The notes under the pieces were generated by a model, which saw only the letters and a program-made list of their open reading frames with translations, ran no database searches and was not told the DNA's origin. Positions 1-6,378 of a stretch of 8,690 nt of DNA are shown here, in pieces. Source of the stretch: Desulfotomaculaceae bacterium (GTDB taxonomy: Bacteria > Bacillota > Desulfotomaculia > Desulfotomaculales > Pelotomaculaceae); the NCBI GenBank assembly GCA_028704035.1, contig JAQVLS010000056.1:1-8690 (forward strand), in the 5' to 3' direction. Position 1 is the stretch's first letter. Every line of letters starts with the position of its first letter. A program made the translations under genes and the position numbers.

Positions 1-411
1 AGGCAGTTGTTCCGGTTCTTTTACCAGATAATTATGCTTGGTAATTGGTATAGTGATACCCGTGATGTCAACTTCCTGAAACGCGTCTGTCCCCACCATG
101 CTGGTGGCCACCTGGCCGGTAATGACCACCATGGGCACCGAGTCCATATAAGCATTGGCGATGCCGGTAACCAGGTTGGTTGCGCCGGGGCCGGACGTGG
201 CCAGGCATACACCGACCTTGCCGGTAACCCGGGCGTAACCGTCCGCCATATGGGCGGCGCCTTGTTCATGGCGGACAAGGACATGCTTGATCATAGTTTT
301 ATTCAAAGCATCGTACACAGGCAGTATCGCTCCGCCCGGATAGCCAAATACAATTTCCACATTTTCCTGCTCCAAGCACCGGACAAGGGCTTCCGCAACA
401 GTTATTTCCAA
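1..411 (-). CDS. ilvB: Acetohydroxyacid synthase large subunit, second copy (5' part only, runs off the window)
   Basis: Partial gene: 137 codons are present and the frame is still open at the left edge. Acetohydroxyacid synthase (AHAS) is a ThDP- and FAD-dependent enzyme that condenses pyruvate with pyruvate or 2-ketobutyrate, the first common step of Val/Leu/Ile synthesis. Visible motifs are [15 protein letters not shown] (about 22-36), [15 protein letters not shown] (47-61) with the catalytic glutamate at about E49, [11 protein letters not shown], and [12 protein letters not shown] followed by ITKHNYLV. These are typical of the anabolic enzyme. There is no ATG in this frame at the N-terminus. 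The only sensible start is TTG at 411-409, 12 nt after a GGAGG at 428-424, and it places the conserved ITVAEALV segment at the very N-terminus. It is clearly paralogous to the full-length ilvB at 2116-3792 but diverged. It lies 174 bp downstream of ilvC in the same direction, so it is probably in the same operon. The missing C-terminal two-thirds prevents any check of intactness. Confidence 0.9.
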   Translation of the reverse strand, partial: MEITVAEALVRCLEQENVEIVFGYPGGAILPVYDALNKTMIKHVLVRHEQGAAHMADGYARVTGKVGVCLATSGPGATNLVTGIANAYMDSVPMVVITGQVATSMVGTDAFQEVDITGITIPITKHNYLVKEPEQLP

Positions 412-417
412 AACAAA

Positions 418-428
418 CTCCCCCCTCC
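418..428 (-). promoter_or_regulatory. Ribosome binding site of the second ilvB, deciding a TTG start
   Basis: Reading the minus strand, the purine run GGAGGGGGGAG lies just upstream of TTG at 411. No ATG or GTG occurs in frame nearby, so this site is the main reason for choosing the TTG start. Confidence 0.6.
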
Positions 429-438
429 GCAGGCAACC

Positions 439-488
439 GGGGACATACCTCAACCACAAAGGAATACCCGTTAGAGAGGTGTGTCCCC
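439..488. repeat. REP-like imperfect palindrome (13-bp arms, 24-nt loop)
   Basis: On the plus strand GGGGACATACCTC (439-451) is followed 24 nt later by GAGGTGTGTCCCC (476-488). The arms are inverted repeats matching at 12 of 13 positions, and one strand can form a G-U pair at the odd position. Arms containing GGGGACA...TGTCCCC are known from dispersed REP-type palindromes linked to IS200-like REP-associated tyrosine transposases. Membership here is inference, because only one copy is visible. It lies between ilvC and the second ilvB, ending 11 nt before the latter's SD region. No T-tract follows it, so it is not an ordinary terminator. Confidence 0.5.
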
Positions 489-585
489 ATTCCTCTGTCA
501 TAGTACCAACCTAAACAATGACATTCTTAACACAACCCAGCTAAAGCCGCACCTACAACCGCAGTTGTCCTCGTACCGCTGCCAT

Positions 586-2099
<1,514 letters not shown>

Positions 2100-2115
2100 T
2101 TTTTTACCCCCTAAA

Positions 2116-3792
2116 TTATCCCAACATTTTATCCAGCGACCCATCTGGAGGAACTATGGGCAAAACGTTATCTTCTCTATCAATAACAATATCCAGCATT
2201 ACTGGTTTTTTGAGCTGGATAGCCCGCTGCAGCGCCGGTGCAACCTCTTCTTTCCTGGTCACCCTGATCCCTACAGCCCCGTATGCGTCAGCCAGCTTGA
2301 CAAAATCGGGGTTGAACAGTTCGCTTTGAGAATAGCGCCGGTTGTAGAACATCTCCTGCCATTGCCTAACCAAACCCAAATAGCCATTATTTAATATTGC
2401 CACATTAATGGGCAGATCATAATTAACCGCGGTGCATAGCTCTTGTATATTCATTTGAATGCTGCCGTCACCGGCAATATCAAAGACTATTTCGTCCGGG
2501 CAGGCCACCTGAACACCGATGGCCGCCGGCAAACCGAACCCCATTGTGCCGAGTCCGCCGGATGTGATAAAAGAACGCGGCTTGGTAAAACTGTAATACT
2601 GTGCCGCCCACATCTGGTGCTGGCCCACCTCGGTAGTAATCCTGGCATTGCCTCCTGTGAGGTTATATATTTCCTGGATGACATACTGTGGTTTTATATT
2701 GCCGCCTTTACAATATTTCAAGGGGTATTCTCTTTTCCAGGCATTTATCTTTTCCCGCCAGGCCTCTTCCAGGTTGGGCCGGAGCACTGCCAGCAGCTGT
2801 TCCAATACTATTTTAACGTCGCCTTCAATAGGGATGTCGACCTTCACGTTTTTGCCGATTTCCGCCGGGTCAATATCAATATGAATTTTCTTCGCTTTTG
2901 GCGCAAATGTCTCCAGTTTACCTGTCACCCGGTTGTCAAAACGGGCCCCCACAGCAATAAGCAGGTCACATTCACTAACGGCAAAGTTAGCGTACTTGGT
3001 GCCGTGCATACCCAGCATGCCAAGAAACAAGGGATGGTTGCCGGGGAAGCCCCCCAGCCCCATGAGAGTACAGGTAACCGGCGCGGCCAGCATCTCTGCC
3101 AGCTTCAGCAGCTCGTTGTGGGCGCCGGAAATAACCACACCGCCGCCGGCATAAATAAGGGGCCGCCTGGCACACGCTATCGCCTCGGCAGCTTCCATTA
3201 TCTGCCTCGGATCGGTATCCGGCGCCGGCTTATATCCGGGCAGGTTGATCTCGTACGGCGGTTTGTAATCTATCTGTGACAGAGAAATATCACTGGGCAC
3301 ATCGATCAGCACCGGACCGGGCCGGCCGGTAGTGGCTATATAGAATGCCTCTTTAACCGTCCTAGCTAGTTCGGAGGGATCCTTAACCAAAAAATTATGT
3401 TTTGTTATCGGCATGGTGATACCGGTGATGTCCGCTTCCTGGAAAGAATCCCTGCCCAGCGAAGATCGTGTAACCTGGCCGGTGATGGCTACAATGGGAA
3501 CAGAGTCCATAAATGCATTGGTGAGACCGGTAACAAGGTTTGTGGCGCCTGGGCCTGAGGTTGCCAGGCAGACACCCGGCCTCCCGGTAGCCCGGGCATA
3601 ACCGTCCGCAGCATGGGCAACACCCTGTTCATGCCGACCCAGGATATGTCGAATGCCTGAATCATACAAAGCGTCATAAATCGGCAGCGCCATGCCTCCG
3701 GGATACCCGAATATGGTGTCCACACCTTCTGCCTCAATACTTTTCAAGAGGATCTCCGCCCCTGAGAGTTTAACTCCATTCATGTCAGTCAT
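2116..3792 (-). CDS. ilvB: Acetohydroxyacid synthase large (catalytic) subunit, full length
   Basis: 558 aa, normal for bacterial AHAS. It has the N-terminal ThDP pyrimidine-binding domain with FGYPGGMALPIYDAL (28-42), catalytic Glu in RHEQG (E55), [11 protein letters not shown] (79-89) and FQEADITGITMPITKHNFLV (117-136). The central FAD-binding domain includes GARFDNRVTG (282-291). The C-terminal pyrophosphate domain has GLGTMGFGLPAAIG (413-426), GDGSIQMN (441-448) and NNGYLGLVRQWQ (468-479), which together bind Mg-ThDP. It catalyses the committed condensation step with the ilvN product as partner. Where most AHAS proteins read GTDAFQE this one reads GRDSFQE (113-119), a mild substitution. 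There are two candidate ATGs: 3792 sits almost directly on the AAGGAAGGA SD, whereas 3783 (residue 4) has better spacing, so the true start may be three codons shorter. A hairpin with a T-tract lies upstream, between this gene and ilvE. Confidence 0.97.
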   Translation of the reverse strand: MTDMNGVKLSGAEILLKSIEAEGVDTIFGYPGGMALPIYDALYDSGIRHILGRHEQGVAHAADGYARATGRPGVCLATSGPGATNLVTGLTNAFMDSVPIVAITGQVTRSSLGRDSFQEADITGITMPITKHNFLVKDPSELARTVKEAFYIATTGRPGPVLIDVPSDISLSQIDYKPPYEINLPGYKPAPDTDPRQIMEAAEAIACARRPLIYAGGGVVISGAHNELLKLAEMLAAPVTCTLMGLGGFPGNHPLFLGMLGMHGTKYANFAVSECDLLIAVGARFDNRVTGKLETFAPKAKKIHIDIDPAEIGKNVKVDIPIEGDVKIVLEQLLAVLRPNLEEAWREKINAWKREYPLKYCKGGNIKPQYVIQEIYNLTGGNARITTEVGQHQMWAAQYYSFTKPRSFITSGGLGTMGFGLPAAIGVQVACPDEIVFDIAGDGSIQMNIQELCTAVNYDLPINVAILNNGYLGLVRQWQEMFYNRRYSQSELFNPDFVKLADAYGAVGIRVTRKEEVAPALQRAIQLKKPVMLDIVIDREDNVLPIVPPDGSLDKMLG

Positions 3793-3854
3793 TCCTTCCT
3801 TAAACTCCCCTTTGCAGGTAAAAAGAGCTTGTCTTTGAGCGTTTTGCTTTTCTA

Positions 3855-3882
3855 TTAAAAGAAAATGGCCGGTACACGGCCA
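3855..3882 (-). terminator. Intergenic hairpin with T-tract between ilvE and ilvB (terminator or attenuator)
   Basis: Reading the minus strand, TGGCCG (3882-3877), a 5-nt loop and CGGCCA (3871-3866) form a 6-bp GC-rich stem. TTTTCTTTTAA follows directly (3865-3855). This has the form of an intrinsic terminator located after ilvE and before ilvB. I see no convincing promoter between it and ilvB, so partial read-through of the ilvE transcript is the simplest reading. Confidence 0.55.
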
Positions 3883-3924
3883 GCCATTCGTCCGTATTTA
3901 ATGTAACAAAAGGATATTGCGTTT

Positions 3925-4809
3925 TTATTCGCCTCCGCTGGGGTAAATAAGAGGGCCGTCTACCTTGGTCAGCTCTTTAAAAGCGGTAATAAGCTTCCGG
4001 GTCATTTCCCCGGGCATGCCACTCCCAATAATTCGCCCGTCAACATTAATACAAGGTATGACCTCCGCAGCGGTACCGGTAAGAAATACCTCTTCGGCGG
4101 TATAAACATCGAACATGGTAAATAATTCCTCCGCAACGGCGATACCCTTTTCACGGGCTATATCCATCACTGAGTTGCGGGTAATTCCCTCCAGAATACC
4201 GGCAGAGGAAGGCGGCGTAATCAAAACGCCATTTTTCACGATAAAAATATTATCTCCGGTTGCCTCAGCCACGTAACCTTCGTTATTCAGCATGATTGCC
4301 TCGGGCATGCCGGCCAGACTGGCCTCCATCTTGGCATAAATGTTGTTCAGGTAGTTCAGCGACTTAACCCGCGGAATGCAGGCGGTGGGTATGTTGCGGC
4401 GTGTGGACACGGAAATGATAGACATGCCCTTTTGATACATTTCATCCGGGTAAAGTACGATAGTAGCGGCAATGCAGAAAAGAAAAGCTTTTGGACACTT
4501 GCGCGGATCCAGGCCCAGGTCTCCAGGACCCCTGGTCACTACCAGCCTGATATAAGCGTCACTCAAGTTATTGCGCCTCAGCGTTTCTAACACAATTTCC
4601 TGCATTTCTTCCTTGCTGACAGGTATCTCCAGGCAAAGGACCCTGGCCCCTTCATAAAGGCGATCCAGGTGTTCACCCAGCTTAAATACTCTGCCGTGGT
4701 ACGCCCGGATACCTTCGAACACTCCATCGCCGTAAAGCAACCCGTGGTCAAAAACAGAAACAACTGCTCTTTCTTTTGGCACAAATTCCCCATTCAAGTA
4801 AATGATCAT
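3925..4809 (-). CDS. ilvE: Branched-chain amino acid aminotransferase (PLP fold-type IV)
   Basis: 294 aa. It interconverts Val/Leu/Ile and their 2-oxo acids with 2-oxoglutarate/glutamate, the last step of the pathway. The fold-type IV signature is clear: FDHGLLYGDGVFEGIRAY (20-37), then RLVVTRGPGDLGLD (88-101). RVKSLNYLNN (147-156) holds the PLP Schiff-base lysine at K149. EGYVAEATGDNIFIV (177-191) holds the conserved Glu at E182. GILEGITRNSV (204-214) and LTGTAAEVIP (243-252) bind the cofactor phosphate. These, especially KSLNYLNN and EATGDNIF, match the compact archaeal/Firmicute IlvE group better than D-amino acid aminotransferase, though overlap in this superfamily leaves some doubt about substrate range. 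An AGGGGGAG SD lies 8 nt before the ATG. It is the first gene after the T-box leader, so it should respond directly to uncharged tRNA. A 132-bp gap separates it from ilvB. Confidence 0.93.
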   Translation of the reverse strand: MIIYLNGEFVPKERAVVSVFDHGLLYGDGVFEGIRAYHGRVFKLGEHLDRLYEGARVLCLEIPVSKEEMQEIVLETLRRNNLSDAYIRLVVTRGPGDLGLDPRKCPKAFLFCIAATIVLYPDEMYQKGMSIISVSTRRNIPTACIPRVKSLNYLNNIYAKMEASLAGMPEAIMLNNEGYVAEATGDNIFIVKNGVLITPPSSAGILEGITRNSVMDIAREKGIAVAEELFTMFDVYTAEEVFLTGTAAEVIPCINVDGRIIGSGMPGEMTRKLITAFKELTKVDGPLIYPSGGE

Positions 4810-4868
4810 AAGAACAACTCCCCCTAAAAATATAACACTATCTCATTAATTTAAAGCGCTATAAATTT

Positions 4869-4917
4869 AAAAAACCTCACGCCTGACAGCTCTTTAAACT
4901 GTCAGGGACGAGAGGTT
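4869..4917 (-). terminator. T-box regulated intrinsic terminator
   Basis: On the minus strand AACCTC (4917-4912) pairs with GAGGTT (4878-4873), and CCTGACAG (4906-4899) pairs with CTGTCAGG (4889-4882). A small internal loop lies between the two helices, and the T-tract follows at 4874-4869. The 5' part overlaps the antiterminator sequence CGTCCCT, so the two structures exclude each other. Confidence 0.9.
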
Positions 4918-5152
4918 GAAACCTTGCGCGGTACCACCCTGCTTGCTTCCAAAAGCGGAAGCCTCTTGTACTGCTTAAAAAAGCAGGGCATTATAACGGT
5001 GCCTAAACCGGCCCGGCTTACTGCACTTTTCAGCCTGCGACTCCGGGGTGATATCGGAACCTGCCTAGAAGCACCGGTTTTCAGCTAACCCGGCTCTCTG
5101 AAGCTCTACCGGCAGACCCTGGTCCCCTTCATAGCCTTTACCAATATAACTG
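4869..5152 (-). ncRNA. T-box riboswitch leader of the ilv operon, probably tRNA-Ile responsive
   Basis: On the minus strand the T-box core AGGGTGGTACCGCG (4940-4927) is an exact match to the family consensus. Its UGGU bulge suits a tRNA ending in ACCA. Upstream are a Stem I apical region (AGAGAGCCGGG...GCTGAAAACCGG, near 5098-5074), a specifier-loop region GATATCACCCCGGAG, and a conserved Stem II-type CACCGTTAT (about 5000-4992). The triplet just before ACCCCGGAG is ATC at 5052-5050, an isoleucine codon, fitting the genes downstream. CGTCCCT (about 4910-4904) is the conserved 3' half of the antiterminator and is also part of the terminator stem. Low charging of tRNA-Ile is expected to stabilise the antiterminator and allow transcription of ilvE onward. 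The left limit is the end of the terminator T-tract; the right limit is the inferred transcription start. The specifier is inferred by eye, since GAT or TCA frames cannot be excluded without folding. Confidence 0.95.
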
Positions 5153-5158
5153 TTTTTC

Positions 5159-5187
5159 AGTATACAAAAATCCCCCAAAAGTGTCAA
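5159..5187 (-). promoter_or_regulatory. Sigma-A promoter of the ilv operon
   Basis: On the minus strand a perfect -35 TTGACA (5187-5182), a 17-nt spacer and -10 TATACT (5164-5159) precede the T-box leader. The expected transcription start is near 5152. The match is strong, which fits a gene set controlled mainly by downstream attenuation. Confidence 0.85.
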
Positions 5188-5254
5188 GTTATAATTTACT
5201 CCATTCCTTTATATTATAACCTTTCGCAAAAAAAGGCTGGTTTTTGGAAATTGT

Positions 5255-5282
5255 AACCACAATAATTATTTTTACATACTAT
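5255..5282 (+). promoter_or_regulatory. Possible sporulation (sigma-K/E-like) promoter of the two small genes
   Basis: AACC at 5255-5258 followed 16 nt later by CATACTAT at 5275-5282 resembles the mother-cell sigma-K pattern (AC-containing -35, then CATA-type -10). A sigma-E reading of the -10 is also possible. A weaker sigma-A alternative is TTGTAA (5251-5256) with CATACT. The next gene starts about 30 nt downstream. The assignment rests on a short match in AT-rich DNA. Confidence 0.3.
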
Positions 5283-5312
5283 GTAAAAAAGCGATTAGGA
5301 GGAATACAAAAT

Positions 5313-5600
5313 ATGGATAATAAAACTGATGCAAAAGCGGAAGCCATGACAGGCAGCCACATGACAGATATGTGTCCGATGGACCCCCGCGCTTTGTTTG
5401 ACGCTATTGCCACACATGGGCGCAATAAGGCGGCGCTGTACAATGTACTAGCCCAATGCGCTCCCGCACCCTGCCTGCAGCGGATGATCGCGCAGATGGC
5501 CACTGAGGGCGCCAACCAGTCCGCAGCTCTGAACGCCATTGCGGCCGCTTACGGAATAGGGGCGGCTATGCCGATTATGCCTGCCGACCGCCGCCCATAA
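5313..5600 (+). CDS. Small uncharacterised protein, helical, Ala/Met-rich, probably C-terminally frameshifted
   Basis: 95 aa; I do not recognise the family. The start is ATG 5313, with AGGAGG at 5297-5302, 10 nt upstream; the open frame further left has no comparable SD. No signal peptide or membrane segment is seen. After a polar, Met-rich N-terminus with CPMDP (21-25), residues 26-82 look like two helices separated by a turn: ALFDAIATHGRNKAALYNVLAQ, then CAPAP (49-53), then LQRMIAQMATEGANQSAALNAIAAAYG. Two helices around a Pro turn recall ferritin-like or CotF-like hairpins, but no metal-binding His/Glu set is visible, so this is only a fold guess. The end (MPIMPADRRP) looks cut short: in the -1 frame an acceptable proline-rich tail continues to 5656. 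It is 77 bp upstream of a similarly built gene, divergent from the ilv operon. Confidence 0.75.
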   Translation: MDNKTDAKAEAMTGSHMTDMCPMDPRALFDAIATHGRNKAALYNVLAQCAPAPCLQRMIAQMATEGANQSAALNAIAAAYGIGAAMPIMPADRRP

Positions 5601-5656
5601 AACACCCGTTCATGCCGCCTAATTTTTACGCCGCAGCTGAAAAAAAGGAAGAATAG
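5591..5656 (+). other. Out-of-frame continuation of the small gene (likely original C-terminus)
   Basis: In the -1 frame relative to 5313-5600, bases 5591-5653 read PPIKHPFMPPNFYAAAEKKEE and end at TAG 5654-5656. The composition (Met-Pro-Pro, Ala run, charged EKKEE end) matches the preceding MPIMP segment and resembles the MPPAAPAAEK...EQEGK ending of the next gene. A single missing base in the GCC/CCG-rich stretch near 5583-5597 would join them into about 114 aa. It could be a true mutation, a sequencing error or chance. Confidence 0.4.
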
Positions 5657-5677
5657 ATATATAAGGAGGTTAATGTG

Positions 5678-6214
5678 ATGTCAACATGGTGTAATAAAGT
5701 CAGACAAATATTGAACGCGGAATTAAAGCAGATCTGCCACCTGGCCCGGTTGGCCACGCCGGCCCCAAATGAAGAGGCCAGAATGATGGTCCTGCGCTTG
5801 ATCAGTGAGGAATTGGACGAGGTGAAGTTTTGGAACAATATTCTCTGCTGCGCTTGCGACAAATGGATGCCGGATTCCCCTGGAGTCGGTTACCAGCCCG
5901 GCATTCCCACTCCCTGCCCCATTGGCCCTTCCTTTCCTCCTGCGAACCCCGGTATCGGCGTGGGCCCCTCAATAGGCACCAACCCCGGCGTAAATATCGG
6001 GTCTGACACCTTTGGCGGCCCGGGAATGCTGCCCGCTCCCGGCATGGGCATGAGTATGGGTCCCAGCACCCCTATTTTTTTCCCGGAACTGAGTGCCGGC
6101 GCTTACCCAGTAAAAGGCGACCTAACCAATGCCGGACCAGATTCTACCGCTGCTGCCTCGATGCCGCCTGCTGCTCCTGCTGCGGAAAAAGACAAGGAGC
6201 AGGAAGGAAAATAG
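5678..6214 (+). CDS. Uncharacterised protein: helical Cys-containing head with Gly/Pro-rich tail
   Basis: 178 aa from ATG 5678, with AAGGAGGT at 5663-5670; a GTG at 5675 is one codon upstream but sits closer to the SD. I do not recognise a named family. Residues 1-62 look like two helices: NKVRQILNAELKQICHLARL, a TPAPNEE turn (27-33), then ARMMVLRLISEELDEVKFWNNILC. Cysteines are at C5, C20, C57, C58, C60 and C80; the ILCCACDKW cluster (55-63) could bind metal or form disulphides. From about 65 onward the chain is low complexity: Pro/Gly-rich (PGVGYQPGIPTP, NPGIGVGPSIG, NPGVNIG), then Met/Gly-rich (PGMGMSMGPS), then Ala-rich and charged at the end. No signal peptide or membrane helix is seen. 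This build is compatible with a spore coat or other structural surface protein, or with a ferritin-like head, but neither is shown. It follows the 5313 gene and ends just before a strong terminator. Confidence 0.85.
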   Translation: MSTWCNKVRQILNAELKQICHLARLATPAPNEEARMMVLRLISEELDEVKFWNNILCCACDKWMPDSPGVGYQPGIPTPCPIGPSFPPANPGIGVGPSIGTNPGVNIGSDTFGGPGMLPAPGMGMSMGPSTPIFFPELSAGAYPVKGDLTNAGPDSTAAASMPPAAPAAEKDKEQEGK

Positions 6215-6221
6215 CTTACAT

Positions 6222-6250
6222 TTTAAAACCGCCTGTCAGGCGGTTTTAAA
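6222..6250 (+). terminator. Rho-independent terminator of the small-gene bicistron
   Basis: TTTAAAACCGCC (6222-6233) and GGCGGTTTTAAA (6239-6250) form a perfect 12-bp stem around loop TGTCA, with TTTT within the 3' arm and a further T-run shortly after. It begins 7 nt after the stop codon of the 5678 gene. The symmetric A/T flanks could make it bidirectional, but no minus-strand gene converges on it. Confidence 0.88.
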
Positions 6251-6312
6251 GTTGCAATTTTTAATGGCATGTACCTGGTGATAGTATTTTTCGGTCGGGT
6301 GGCTTGTTATTC

Positions 6313-6341
6313 TTTACTTTAGTACCATGTTGTAATATAAT
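6313..6341 (+). promoter_or_regulatory. Sigma-A-like promoter of helD
   Basis: A perfect -10 TATAAT at 6336-6341 is preceded, with a 17-nt spacer, by TTTACT at 6313-6318, a 4-of-6 match to the -35 consensus. The expected start near 6348 gives a short leader of about 30 nt before the GTG start. Confidence 0.65.
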
Positions 6342-6378
6342 GAGAATTTACTATAAACGATGAGCTGGATGTGATCAC

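Noticed and set aside
7..474. Plus-strand open frame at the left edge
   Set aside because: The opposite strand encodes unmistakable AHAS motifs without interruption from 411 to the edge, so the plus frame is a shadow.
553..566. Short hairpin (ACAAC/GTTGT) shortly after ilvC, considered as an ilvC terminator
   Set aside because: It is a weak 5-bp stem without a T-tract, and the next gene lies in the same direction.
2443..3279. Long plus-strand open frame (278 codons) opposite ilvB
   Set aside because: It is antisense to the ThDP/FAD domains of a clear ilvB, has no SD and no recognisable motif, so it is a codon-bias shadow.
5208..5222. Extra TATAAT-like sequences upstream of the ilv promoter on the minus strand
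   Set aside because: No acceptable -35 lies at the right distance, and the TTGACA-17-TATACT promoter just downstream is far better.
5583..5600. Programmed ribosomal frameshift as explanation for the -1 frame tail
   Set aside because: No X XXY YYZ slippery heptamer is visible near the junction; a simple indel is more likely.
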